DNA from: Actinomycetaceae bacterium
GTDB taxonomy: Bacteria > Actinomycetota > Actinomycetes > Actinomycetales > Actinomycetaceae
Direction of reading: 5' to 3'
Length of the DNA: 64,000 nt
Assembly (NCBI GenBank): GCA_030537795.1
Contig: JAUNVE010000004.1
Location: forward strand, 1-64,000
Below are positions 16,937 to 25,438 of this stretch, piece after piece. Position 1 is the stretch's first letter. Each line of letters opens with the position of its first letter. The position numbers and the translations under genes are program-made. The notes beneath the pieces are model-generated. The model did no database searches, was not told the origin of the DNA, and saw only the letters and a list, made by a program, of their open reading frames with translations.

Positions 16937-18469
16937 ATGGCTAACCGCCCCGAAGGTCTACCCGACCACATCCAGCACTACATCAACGGTGAAAACGTTG
17001 ATTCCGTCAATGGCGAAATGTTCGATGTGCTCGAACCTACGACCAACGAGACGTATATCCAGTGCGCATCCGGCGACAAAGAAGACGTCGATCTCGCTGT
17101 CAAAGCCGCACGTCAAGCCTTCGACGAAGGCCCGTGGCCGCGTATGCTTCCGCGTGAGCGCGCCCGCATCCTGTACAAGATTGCCGAAGAGGTCGAAAAA
17201 GTTCATGCCGACCTGGCAGCTATCGAATCCTATGACTCCGGTCTGCCGATTCGTCAGGCTAAGGGGCAGGCAAACCGGGCGGCCGAAAACTTCCGTTTCT
17301 TCGCCGACCTCATTGTCGCGCAAATCGATGACGCTTTCCGCATGCCCGGACGCCAGGTGAACTACGTTAACCGCAAGCCCAAGGGCGTGGCGGGTCTAAT
17401 CACACCGTGGAATACGCCGTTTATGCAGGAATCGTGGAAACTTGCACCGGCGCTTGCTTCTGGTTGCACGGTAATTCTCAAACCGGCCGAGTTCACTCCC
17501 ACCTCCGCTTCGCTATGGCCATCCATCTTTGAAAAGGCCGGACTCCCCCAGGGCGCTTTTAACATGGTGCAAGGATATGGTGAGACCGCCGGTGACGCCC
17601 TCGTTAAGCATCCGGATGTCAACCTCATCTCCTTCACCGGTGAGACGACCACCGGCCAGATTATTTACGCCAACTGCGCCCCGTATATGAAGTCGATGTC
17701 GATGGAGCTGGGCGGCAAATCTCCCGCCGTTATTTTCGCAGACGCTGATTTTGAGGCCGCACTTGATTCGACGCTATTCGGCGTGTATTCACTCAACGGG
17801 GAGCGCTGCACCGCTTCTTCCAGAATTCTCGTCGAACGCTCCATCTACGATAAGTTCGTTGAAGCCTACGGCGAACGTGCCAAAAAGGTTAAAGTAGGCG
17901 ACCCCTCCGACCCCGATACAGAAATCGGCGCACTGGTACACCCTGAACACTACGACCGGGTTATGGAATACGTGGAAATCGGCAAGCAGGAAGGCCGCCT
18001 TATTGCTGGTGGCTCTCGCCCGGAAGGCTTGGATAAGGGTAACTTCCTTCAGGCCACCGCATTTGCCGACGTACCGCGCGATGCCCGCATTTTTCAAGAG
18101 GAAATCTTCGGCCCAGTGGTTGCTATTACCCCATTCGACACTGAGGAAGAAGCCCTCGAACTGGCTAATGACGTGAAGTACGGTCTAGCCGCCTATGTCT
18201 GGACCAATGATGTTCAGCGAGCCCATAATTTCGCTCATAACATCGAGTCCGGAATGGTGTGGATTAACTCCCACAATGTCCGCGATCTGCGCACGCCCTT
18301 CGGCGGAGTTAAAGCCTCTGGCCTGGGCCAAGAAGGTGGCTACCGCTCTCTCGACTTCTACTCAGATCAGCAATCGATTCACATCACCCTCGGTGACGTG
18401 CACACCACTCGCTTCGGAGCAACCGGATACGCCGAGAACGATCTCGGACTCGGTGGCCCCAGCGCCTAA
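16937..18469 (+). CDS. hpaE: 5-carboxymethyl-2-hydroxymuconate semialdehyde dehydrogenase
   Basis: 510 residues, AAGGAG 5 bases before ATG, 38 bases after hpaG. Full ALDH catalytic set: LITPWNTPFM (N159), E257 in SMELGGKSPAV and C291 in NGERCTASSR. Stretches such as LPIRQAKGQANRAAENFRFF and YVNRKPKGVAGL are characteristic of HpaE. It oxidises the ring-cleavage aldehyde formed by HpaD to 5-carboxymethyl-2-hydroxymuconate using NAD. The gene lies between the hpaG fusion and hpaD in the order of a single operon. It could not be a second betaine-aldehyde dehydrogenase on this sequence. Confidence 0.92.
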   Translation: MANRPEGLPDHIQHYINGENVDSVNGEMFDVLEPTTNETYIQCASGDKEDVDLAVKAARQAFDEGPWPRMLPRERARILYKIAEEVEKVHADLAAIESYDSGLPIRQAKGQANRAAENFRFFADLIVAQIDDAFRMPGRQVNYVNRKPKGVAGLITPWNTPFMQESWKLAPALASGCTVILKPAEFTPTSASLWPSIFEKAGLPQGAFNMVQGYGETAGDALVKHPDVNLISFTGETTTGQIIYANCAPYMKSMSMELGGKSPAVIFADADFEAALDSTLFGVYSLNGERCTASSRILVERSIYDKFVEAYGERAKKVKVGDPSDPDTEIGALVHPEHYDRVMEYVEIGKQEGRLIAGGSRPEGLDKGNFLQATAFADVPRDARIFQEEIFGPVVAITPFDTEEEALELANDVKYGLAAYVWTNDVQRAHNFAHNIESGMVWINSHNVRDLRTPFGGVKASGLGQEGGYRSLDFYSDQQSIHITLGDVHTTRFGATGYAENDLGLGGPSA

Positions 18470-18556
18470 TCCACTGGTGGGAGGCTATGTGAGCCTGTCA
18501 AACTGCCTCCCATCAGCTTAAGCCCCTACTGAAGATAAACGTCAAAGGAGACAAAT

Positions 18557-19636
18557 ATGAACGAAATCAAGCCGATTAAGACCCCCTCAGTTCCGGCACC
18601 TGACATTTTGCGTTGCGCCTACATGGAGCTCGTCGTCACGGATCTACAAAAATCCCGCGAGTTCTACGTTGATGCCCTCGGTTTGGTCGTCACCGAAGAA
18701 GATGAAAACACCATCTACCTGCGTTCATTCGAAGAATTCATTCACCATAATCTTGTTCTTCGCCAAGGCGATCAGGCTGCTGTGGCAGCATTTTCCTTCC
18801 GCGTACGCTCCCCCGAAGATCTCGATAAGGCAGTTGCCTACTATCAGGAACTCGGTTGCGACGTACGCCGCAACAAGGACGGTTTCGTCAATGGCATCGG
18901 TGACTCGGTGCGAGTACTCGACCCACTTGGCTTCCCCTATGAGTTCTTCTACGAGACCACGCACGTACGTCGGATGTGCTGGGATTATGACAAGCAGGGC
19001 GCCGGCGCCCTGGTACGTCTTGACCACTTCAACCAAGTATTCCCAGATGTCGTCAATGGAGCGAAATACCTCGAAGATCTCGGTTTCAAACGTACCGAAG
19101 ATATCCAAGACGATCAGGGTGTTACCTACGCCGCATGGTTCGTACGCAAGCACACCGTACACGATACTGCCCTCACCGGCGGTGACGGACCGCGTATGCA
19201 CCACGTGGCATTTTCTACACATGAAAAGCACAACATCCTCTATATCTGTGACAAGCTCGGTGCGCTCCGCATGTCGGACCAGATTGAGCGTGGTCCCGGC
19301 CGCCACGGTGTGTCCAATGCGTTCTACCTCTACCTGCGTGACCCCGATGGTCACCGCGTAGAGATTTACACGCAGGACTACTACACCGGTGACCCGGATA
19401 ATCCAGTTGTTACCTGGGACGTTCACGACAATCAGCGTCGCGACTGGTGGGGTCATGCAGTAGTTCCGTCCTGGTATACCGACGCTTCGACGGTTCTCGA
19501 CCTCGACGGCAACCCTGTGCCGATTATCGAACGTCAGGAGCCGAAGGAAATGGAAGTGACTATCGGCGCTGACGGCTTCTCCTACACTCGTAAAGATGAC
19601 AAGCCCGAAGGCTTCAAGGTAGGCGAACAGCTCTAA
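18557..19636 (+). CDS. hpaD: Homoprotocatechuate (3,4-dihydroxyphenylacetate) 2,3-dioxygenase
   Basis: 359 residues, AAAGGAG 6 bases before ATG. A type I extradiol dioxygenase of the vicinal-oxygen-chelate fold with two repeated modules. The 2-His-1-carboxylate iron/manganese ligands are seen as H157 (RLDHFNQ), H216 (MHHVAFS) and E269 (HRVEIYTQ). Their spacing is the same as in the well-studied homoprotocatechuate dioxygenases of Brevibacterium and Arthrobacter, shifted by two. It opens the ring of 3,4-dihydroxyphenylacetate. Last gene of the hpaGED operon, followed by a terminator. No 4-hydroxyphenylacetate hydroxylase is nearby, so the catechol may be imported as such or made by an enzyme encoded elsewhere. 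Confidence 0.95.
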   Translation: MNEIKPIKTPSVPAPDILRCAYMELVVTDLQKSREFYVDALGLVVTEEDENTIYLRSFEEFIHHNLVLRQGDQAAVAAFSFRVRSPEDLDKAVAYYQELGCDVRRNKDGFVNGIGDSVRVLDPLGFPYEFFYETTHVRRMCWDYDKQGAGALVRLDHFNQVFPDVVNGAKYLEDLGFKRTEDIQDDQGVTYAAWFVRKHTVHDTALTGGDGPRMHHVAFSTHEKHNILYICDKLGALRMSDQIERGPGRHGVSNAFYLYLRDPDGHRVEIYTQDYYTGDPDNPVVTWDVHDNQRRDWWGHAVVPSWYTDASTVLDLDGNPVPIIERQEPKEMEVTIGADGFSYTRKDDKPEGFKVGEQL

Positions 19637-19684
19637 AGCTACCGCTACCGGTCGCCGGTCGCGCCCGCTTGTCTTACCCGCCAT

Positions 19685-19729
19685 ACAATGAGCCCCTGCT
19701 ACCCGACCCGGGTGGCTGGGGCTCATTGT
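19685..19729 (+). terminator. Terminator of the hpaGED operon
   Basis: ACAATGAGCCCC (19685-19696) pairs perfectly with GGGGCTCATTGT (19718-19729), 49 bases after the hpaD stop, with a GC-rich loop that can extend the stem. Confidence 0.85.
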
Positions 19730-19883
19730 GTAGAGCCGACCGGGCAGATGAGAGTCTCCCTCATATGGCTGAAACTGACCAATGCCGCATGCTGCTGGGG
19801 TGGTCACTCTTACCCGCTGTAGATATAACACACAGTGGTCGATTCCTACACCCGCGGTGCGATCGTCGTCATGTAAAGCTGCG

Positions 19884-20062
19884 GTGAATTTATTGAATTC
19901 ACAATAAACGACGGCATAAATTCGACTTTAACCCGAAGAATGATCAAAAATCGCGGAAATGTCTTCTCTCTTAATATGCAATCTCATATATTATGTAAAG
20001 GTGTCGTTATTACCCGGCACGCAGTGGTCCTCCACCAATCCTGCGACGCTTGTGGGTCGCAG
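19884..20062 (+). promoter_or_regulatory. Upstream region of gntR with two inverted repeats
   Basis: The 350 bases between the hpaD terminator and gntR hold no gene I can support. GTGAATT-TATTG-AATTCAC (19884-19902) has perfect 7-base arms and could be an operator. An AT-rich stretch near 19970-19995 (TATATTATG) is a possible -10 region without a clear -35. CTGCGAC-N8-GTCGCAG (20041-20062) is a hairpin in the leader, 25 bases before the start codon. It is not a copy of the hpa operator. Confidence 0.4.
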
Positions 20063-20087
20063 TAGGCGACGATGAAAGTAGGAATCC

Positions 20088-20765
20088 ATGTCGGCAGCAC
20101 GAGGCACGTCTGGGCTATCGAAATCTGAACGCGTGTATATGGATCTTCACGCTGGCATTGTCAGCGGTAAGTACTCTCCGGGGTTTCGTTTGGTACTCGA
20201 TCGAATCGCCCGCGACATGGGCGTATCCCCCGTGCCTGTACGAGAGGCAGTGCGCCGGTTAGAGGCGGAAGGACTGGTTCAGTTCCAACGCAATGTGGGA
20301 GCCATTGTATCTGGCGTTGACACCGAAGATTATGCGGCCACGATGGAATCGGTGGCGGTGATAGAAGGCTACGTTACCGCGCTAACCATTCCCGAACTGA
20401 GTCAAGAAGATCTTGCAGAGGCCGAAGAAATCAATATCCGGATGCGCAAAATGCTGCAAGGCTCTTTCGATCCACGGGTATTTACCTCGCTGAATAATCA
20501 GTTCCACCGGATCTTGACGCAAAAATGCCCAAACCATCGTCTTTTTGATCTACTTGAGCGCGAATGGGAGCGCATCACCATTATTCGCCGCTCCGCATTC
20601 GCATTTGATCCCAGGTATTCAACTCGTTCTGTCGATGAACACGACGCTATCTTGGCAGCTATTCGCGGCGGAGAAGCATCTGTTGAGGTCGAAATGCTGG
20701 TGCGCGAACATAAAATGCGAACCATGCGCCAATACATTGCGGTCGAACACACGCCCGCTTACTAG
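20088..20765 (+). CDS. GntR-family regulator, FCD subfamily
   Basis: 225 residues, AGTAGGAA a few bases before ATG. N-terminal winged helix-turn-helix (residues ~13-73; DRIARDMGVSPVPVREAVRRLEAEGLV is the recognition region) and a C-terminal all-helical FCD ligand domain. Three histidines at family-typical metal-site positions are H140 (NQFHRIL), H185 (DEHDAIL) and H208 (REHKMRT). FCD regulators usually repress catabolic genes until a carboxylate ligand binds. Position between hpaD and the TRAP transporter, plus GT/AC-centred palindromes at hpaH, hpaG and dctP, make it the best candidate regulator of the island (inference). A strong terminator follows, so it is transcribed alone. Confidence 0.88.
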   Translation: MSAARGTSGLSKSERVYMDLHAGIVSGKYSPGFRLVLDRIARDMGVSPVPVREAVRRLEAEGLVQFQRNVGAIVSGVDTEDYAATMESVAVIEGYVTALTIPELSQEDLAEAEEINIRMRKMLQGSFDPRVFTSLNNQFHRILTQKCPNHRLFDLLEREWERITIIRRSAFAFDPRYSTRSVDEHDAILAAIRGGEASVEVEMLVREHKMRTMRQYIAVEHTPAY

Positions 20766-20809
20766 TCCGAGATTAGACGCCGCCTCGGTAGCGAAATATC
20801 CATGACTAT

Positions 20810-20839
20810 AACCCCCTCGGTTTTTCAACCGAGGGGGTT
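20810..20839. terminator. Bidirectional terminator between gntR and dctM
   Basis: AACCCCCTCGGTT (20810-20822) and AACCGAGGGGGTT (20827-20839) form a perfect 13-base stem with a 4-base loop between converging genes. Confidence 0.9.
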
Positions 20840-20874
20840 CGACCTCTGCCCAGGTCAGTCTGTGCTGGCTACGG

Positions 20875-22353
20875 CTAGACCTTGACCAGCGACGGTAGCC
20901 ACGTAGAAATGGCGGGAACGAAGAACAGCAGGACCAGCACAGCCATATCAACGAGGACGAACGGGAGTACGCCCTTGAAGACGTCTGATGCTTTGATTCC
21001 CGCGGTTCCTGCCACCACGAAACAGTTGATGCCAACCGGCGGTGTGACCAGTCCGATTTCGATCAGTTTCACGATGAGCACAGCTAGCCAGATGCCGGAG
21101 AATCCGAGTTCCATGGCCACCGGGTAGATGAGTGGAACCGTAATAACCAGAATCGAAATGGATTCGAGAGCCATCCCCAGTGGAATCAGCGCAAGTAGCA
21201 TAATTCCCAGCGTGAGATGCGCTGGCAGTCCCCAGTCAAGCACGGCATTGGTAAGCATGCGCGGCACTTTTGCTTGAATGAAAAACGCGGAGAGAATTGA
21301 TGACCCCACAATAATGGAAAACACCATTGATGTGGTTCCCGCAGTTTCTTTAAATGCCTCGATAAAGGAACCCACGATAGCTCTGAAGCCTTCACGGAAC
21401 ATTTCAACAGCCAACATAACCCCCGCCGTAATAGCGCCGATAGCGGCTGATTCGGTTGGGGTAAATACACCTGAGTACATACCGCCCAGCACGATAAAGA
21501 ATAGGATTCCAACCCGGACAACACCGCGCCACGGAAGTTCGCGCACGTGTGTAATCTTGGTGTAATCCGTACCTTCATAGCTGGGTTGCGGAATAGGTAC
21601 CGAAGCGATCGATCGCGTGTCGTAATGCCAGCCGTCGGTGGGCTCTTGGCGAATGGGCGTAATGAGTCCCGAGGTTTCTTTACCGGCCGCTATGTCAATG
21701 GCTTCATCCAAAGACATAGTGTCCTCGATACGCGCAGTTTTCGCACTATGGCGGCTCATTGCGAATATCATCCAGGCCGCATAGGCAAATGCGGAAATAA
21801 TTCCCGGAATAATACCGGCAGCCAGGACTTCCGCCACTGATTCTCCCACCATAATGGCGTAGAGCACGAGGAAGACGGAGGGCGGGATGAGAACTCCCAG
21901 GGTTCCGGCAACGGCAACGGCGGCGGCTGCTAAGGACAGCGGATAACCGTATTTGCGCATTTCACCGACGGACAGTTTTGACATGGTTGCGGCTGTTCCA
22001 ATGGAGGACCCTGAAACGGCGGCGAAGCCGGCCGAAGCCATAATGGCTGCCACGCCCAGGCCGCCGGGCAGGCGACGGAAGACGAAGGCGGCTACAGCGA
22101 ATACTTGCTCGGCGATTCGAGCCTTCACCGCCAGCATCCCCATCAACGTGAACATCGGAATAATGGTCAGTGAGAAGGAAGCTGTTTCAGAAAAAGGCGC
22201 CGATCCTAAAACGTTGGTGGTGTGTCCATAGCCGCGCAGAAGAACCAGGCCAACTGCTCCGGCAAAGCCGAGAGCGAATGCCACCGGCATTCGCAGGGCG
22301 AGCAAGATGATGAGGAAGACGATAATGAGCAGGACGAGAGTAGTTACGGTCAC
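20875..22353 (-). CDS. dctM: TRAP transporter large membrane subunit with a central insertion
   Basis: 492 residues from GTG at 22353, which overlaps the dctQ stop by 4 bases. Twelve or so membrane helices and the DctM features GSSIGTAATMSKL and TPPVGINCFV identify the ion-coupled translocation subunit. Usual length is near 425-430; the excess is a hydrophilic stretch at residues ~204-275 (from SAKTARIEDT to VRELPWRG) between two helices, rich in acidic and polar residues. Last gene of dctP-dctQ-dctM. By context the substrate is probably an aromatic or dicarboxylic acid of the homoprotocatechuate pathway, but sequence alone does not show it. Confidence 0.9.
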   Translation of the reverse strand: MTVTTLVLLIIVFLIILLALRMPVAFALGFAGAVGLVLLRGYGHTTNVLGSAPFSETASFSLTIIPMFTLMGMLAVKARIAEQVFAVAAFVFRRLPGGLGVAAIMASAGFAAVSGSSIGTAATMSKLSVGEMRKYGYPLSLAAAAVAVAGTLGVLIPPSVFLVLYAIMVGESVAEVLAAGIIPGIISAFAYAAWMIFAMSRHSAKTARIEDTMSLDEAIDIAAGKETSGLITPIRQEPTDGWHYDTRSIASVPIPQPSYEGTDYTKITHVRELPWRGVVRVGILFFIVLGGMYSGVFTPTESAAIGAITAGVMLAVEMFREGFRAIVGSFIEAFKETAGTTSMVFSIIVGSSILSAFFIQAKVPRMLTNAVLDWGLPAHLTLGIMLLALIPLGMALESISILVITVPLIYPVAMELGFSGIWLAVLIVKLIEIGLVTPPVGINCFVVAGTAGIKASDVFKGVLPFVLVDMAVLVLLFFVPAISTWLPSLVKV

Positions 22354-22958
22354 GGGGTCTCTCCTTGCTCTTTCGTCTTTTCGGCAGCTAGTTCTTCTGC
22401 CGCCTCATCAACATCGAGGCCAACGGCCTTGGCGTAGACAAGGTCTGGATCTTGTTTGTCGAAGGGGACGTCGCCAAAAACAGGGTTCCCTCGGGCGAGG
22501 CGATATACATTCGCGAGTGCGACAATGAACATAGCCGCTAGGCCAACTACGATGATCCAGCGAGTCGGGTACTGCGGCCAGGCAATGAGCCCCATACGAA
22601 CTTCGCGTTCGTGTGTGGAGTGGATTGCGCGCACGGTAGTTGCATAGAGCATCCATCCCACAATGACTGAAGTAAGTACCCAGGAGATGAATACGAACAG
22701 TCGAGCCACTTGCGGTTTGACCCGCACTGTCAGCAGATCAACGGAAACGTGCGAATTCGTCAAAGCCGTGTATGCCATACCGAGAAATACTGCGGCGACG
22801 AGAGCTGTTTCCGAGATTTCGAGAAGGCCGGCGAGGGATTTTCGATAGAACACTCGATAGAAAACGTCAGCACTGATGGACAGCATCATGACGACCGTTG
22901 CTACGGTCGCCACGATGCCTAGTCCTGACGCAATCGACTTAATCATTCGTTGCATCAT
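22350..22958 (-). CDS. dctQ: TRAP transporter small membrane subunit
   Basis: 202 residues. Four membrane helices with the DctQ pattern (VFLGMAYTALTNSHVSVDLLTVRV, where the second helix ends at the typical S/R-x-H-V-x-V/I-D motif). The C-terminal tail is acidic and Ala/Glu-rich (AEELAAEKTKEQ), longer than in many DctQ proteins. It pairs with DctM in the membrane. It is 15 bases after dctP and overlaps dctM by 4 bases, so the three are one operon. Confidence 0.88.
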   Translation of the reverse strand: MMQRMIKSIASGLGIVATVATVVMMLSISADVFYRVFYRKSLAGLLEISETALVAAVFLGMAYTALTNSHVSVDLLTVRVKPQVARLFVFISWVLTSVIVGWMLYATTVRAIHSTHEREVRMGLIAWPQYPTRWIIVVGLAAMFIVALANVYRLARGNPVFGDVPFDKQDPDLVYAKAVGLDVDEAAEELAAEKTKEQGETP

Positions 22959-22973
22959 TGATCTGAGTTTCTA

Positions 22974-24119
22974 TTATCGGGATTCGAACTGCTGGACACA
23001 GGCGATGACTGGATCTTTAGCCAGGTCTTCGTCAGTGACGTCTTTCACCAGGTCGGAGTAGATTTCGTAGAATGCGCGGGCATCCTTGAGGCCGTCGTTT
23101 TCAGCGGTTGCGATCCACTCTTCAATGAGGGTGTCGCCAATCAGATCGGACCATTCCTTGGTCGCGTCTTCAGTCCACTTATTGAAATCACTGACGTTCT
23201 CATGGTCCATCATGAACTGGCATTGATCTTTGGCACCTTCGGCAAACAGTTCCATGCCTTTGCCGCCGTTAAACTCGGCCACCAGTTCATCGAATACAGT
23301 TCGGTCTTCATCAGAGAAGTTGTCATAGACGTCGCGATTGAGCCACATACCGAAAGTGTTGTAGTGGCCTACCCCCGGGTCGGTCCACTCCGGTAGGAGC
23401 TCGACGAGCTTGTAATCAACTGCGCCATCGATAGCGAATGCAGCAGCTTCGGCAACGCCGCGCTGGAGGGCTTCATAGGTTTCATTTGAAGGCATCGACA
23501 CGGGATTACCGTCGATTTCTTCAAACGCCTTGATGAGGAACGGACCGGATACGCGCCACTTCATACCGGAAATATCGGTGATGTCGCGAATCGGCTCGGT
23601 TGAACCGAGGGTGAGACGACCGGCGGGCCAGTGCGCAACCGGGTACAGTCCGATCTCTTCCCACTTAGCTTGCGAGCCTTCGTGTTGCTCATTTGCCTGG
23701 TAGAGGGCGTTCATCACAGCTTGCTGCGAAGAATCAGAGAGGAACGGCACGGACACAATGGTTTCGCCCGGAAATAGCTGCGCGGTGTAGTCGGCAACTG
23801 ATACGCCGATGTCGGCACGTCCGTCACGGACACACTCGGCAATTTCGGGCGCTTTACAGATTTCGTTTGGTCCGGTGATGTCTACTGTCAGACGGCCGTC
23901 CGTACGGGTTTCAAGTTCTTCAAAGAACCAGCGTGCGGCAGCGGCCTGCGGGGTGCTGTCTACCGCCATCGTGGCGAGTGTTAATTCTTGGCTGTCGGTT
24001 GAGCCGGAACCACCATCTGAGCTGGAACCACCGTCATCTGAGACGACACCTCCACAAGCGGAGAGGATAAGTGCGGTAGCGGCTGCGACAGAAGCTAGGG
24101 CAAGAGGACGTTTTGTCAT
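22974..24119 (-). CDS. dctP: TRAP transporter solute-binding lipoprotein
   Basis: 381 residues, AGGAG 6 bases before ATG. Lipoprotein signal with lipobox LSAC (C22), then a Gly/Ser-rich linker suited to anchoring on the outer face of a Gram-positive membrane. The DctP fold is shown by ISGMKWRVSGPFLIKAFEEIDGNPVSMPSNETYEALQRGVAEAA; the first Arg in this region normally binds the ligand carboxylate. First gene of the dctPQM operon, diverging from iclR over 481 bases that contain copies of the island operator. Ligand unknown; an aromatic acid is plausible from context. Confidence 0.9.
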   Translation of the reverse strand: MTKRPLALASVAAATALILSACGGVVSDDGGSSSDGGSGSTDSQELTLATMAVDSTPQAAAARWFFEELETRTDGRLTVDITGPNEICKAPEIAECVRDGRADIGVSVADYTAQLFPGETIVSVPFLSDSSQQAVMNALYQANEQHEGSQAKWEEIGLYPVAHWPAGRLTLGSTEPIRDITDISGMKWRVSGPFLIKAFEEIDGNPVSMPSNETYEALQRGVAEAAAFAIDGAVDYKLVELLPEWTDPGVGHYNTFGMWLNRDVYDNFSDEDRTVFDELVAEFNGGKGMELFAEGAKDQCQFMMDHENVSDFNKWTEDATKEWSDLIGDTLIEEWIATAENDGLKDARAFYEIYSDLVKDVTDEDLAKDPVIACVQQFESR

Positions 24120-24326
24120 GGAAACTCCTGTTATCAGGGCCTAAAGGCAGTGATGTTGTGAGTCGGTCGGGGCTGCGCAACATTGCGCGGTGCGGTCACG
24201 CCCTCCAAGACGGCGGGTGACCGTTTGTTCGTCCGTGGTTACGGATAGCGTAGTTTTCGCAAGATCAGCGGCTGTGCCGATCCTTCATGTTTTACGATTG
24301 TTAGTCGAAAATCACGTGCGAACTCA

Positions 24327-24452
24327 TCGTCGTATACGATGTTATGCGCTTAAACATACAAGGCACACGACCTTGCGTCAACCGTTTTTTGGCTCTAATC
24401 CGCCATTTCTTAGTTTTCGAAACCAAATCGTACCCGTTTTAATATACGATTT
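24327..24452. promoter_or_regulatory. Cluster of operator-like palindromes between dctP and iclR
   Basis: Three matches to the island operator lie in this divergent region: TCGTATACGA, a perfect palindrome (24330-24339); AAATCGTACCCGTTTT (24425-24440); and, read on the minus strand, AAATCGTATATTAAAA (24437-24452). A possible iclR -10, TATACT, is at 24530-24535 without a good -35. Either the GntR or the IclR protein could be the binder. The rest of 24120-24600 shows nothing recognisable. Confidence 0.5.
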
Positions 24453-24600
24453 CCGCGAAACTGTCCGCTTTTGTTGTAGCGGTGAGAAATTGTCGACACT
24501 TTTACTTTCGACCACATATCGGATGGTTATATACTCTTTAGATACGATCCCCCGATGGTGGCGTCGTCCACAATCCACCCGCTGATACGAGAGGTGCCAC

Positions 24601-25293
24601 ATGACAACTCCCTCCCGTCGCCGTGATACCGCGCAGACTCTGTCACGTGGTCTGACCATCTTGGAAATGCTGGCCTCGGCCCCCACAGCGTTATCCACCT
24701 CGGATATCACTCGTCGGCTCGGCGTTCCGCGCACTAACGTTAATCGGCTACTCAATACTCTCCAAACCCACGATTTGGTGTCGGGATCGTCAAAAGCCTG
24801 GCGCATTGGAGCTGGCATACACGCCCTATCAAATACTAAAACGCAAGCGGCACCGCAGACTCCCGCCATACTTCAGCGCGTATCTGAACGTCTGGAAATG
24901 ACCGCCTTTTTAGTCCACGAACGCAACGGGATGTGCGTAACCTTGGCCTGCGCGGAAACCCCGCGCCCCGGAGCAACACTCACCCAGCGCCCAGGCACCG
25001 TTCACTCATTACGCCGCGGTGCACCCGGTATCGCCCTCCTCGTCTCTATCGGCGACCAAGTCACGGGACCGGCGCTGGCCGAACTCGCCGGTGACCGCAT
25101 AGAGGAAGTGAAAGAAGCGCGCGCCCGCGGCTGGGCCTTCTCTCAGGACGAAGTGATTCCCGGACTCAAAGCCATTGCCGTCCCCATTCGTAGCTCGCAG
25201 GTAGAGCCCACCGCGCTCGCCGTCGTGACGCTCCTGCCACCAGATATTGACGAGGTCGTGCGAGTTCTGAACGAAGAAGCTCACCAGCTGTAG
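24601..25293 (+). CDS. IclR-family transcriptional regulator
   Basis: 230 residues, GAGAGGTG before ATG. Winged helix-turn-helix at residues ~10-65 (LSRGLTILEMLASAPTALSTSDI, then RRLGVPRTNVNRLLNTL) and a C-terminal effector domain (residues ~90-230, with the typical RRGAPGIALL and FSQDEVIPGLKAIAVPI segments). IclR proteins bind small carboxylates and act as repressors or activators of neighbouring catabolic operons. It diverges from dctPQM, its probable target. Slightly shorter than the usual ~250 residues, mainly at the N-terminus. Confidence 0.87.
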   Translation: MTTPSRRRDTAQTLSRGLTILEMLASAPTALSTSDITRRLGVPRTNVNRLLNTLQTHDLVSGSSKAWRIGAGIHALSNTKTQAAPQTPAILQRVSERLEMTAFLVHERNGMCVTLACAETPRPGATLTQRPGTVHSLRRGAPGIALLVSIGDQVTGPALAELAGDRIEEVKEARARGWAFSQDEVIPGLKAIAVPIRSSQVEPTALAVVTLLPPDIDEVVRVLNEEAHQL

Positions 25294-25438
25294 TGGAATT
25301 GCCCACCTTGGCACCACCCACTATCGATAAGGTTAGGAAAGTCTGCCAATTACAGGTAATTTTGATGTCGTGGACCGCTTGTCAAAGCAATGACGAGCAG
25401 ACTGAAACAATTTATACAGAGTACCCCTAGAGGAAAAC

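Noticed and set aside
18725..19831. Long open frame on the minus strand, antisense to hpaD
   Set aside because: It mirrors the hpaD codons, has no ribosome site and no recognisable protein. It is a shadow of a strongly coding gene.
25331..25345. DtxR-like half site (AAGGTTAGGA) before valS
   Set aside because: Only the left half matches; the right half has no symmetry and the neighbouring gene has no iron role.
25294..25438. Possible T-box riboswitch in the valS leader
   Set aside because: Too short, and no T-box antiterminator sequence or specifier stem is visible.
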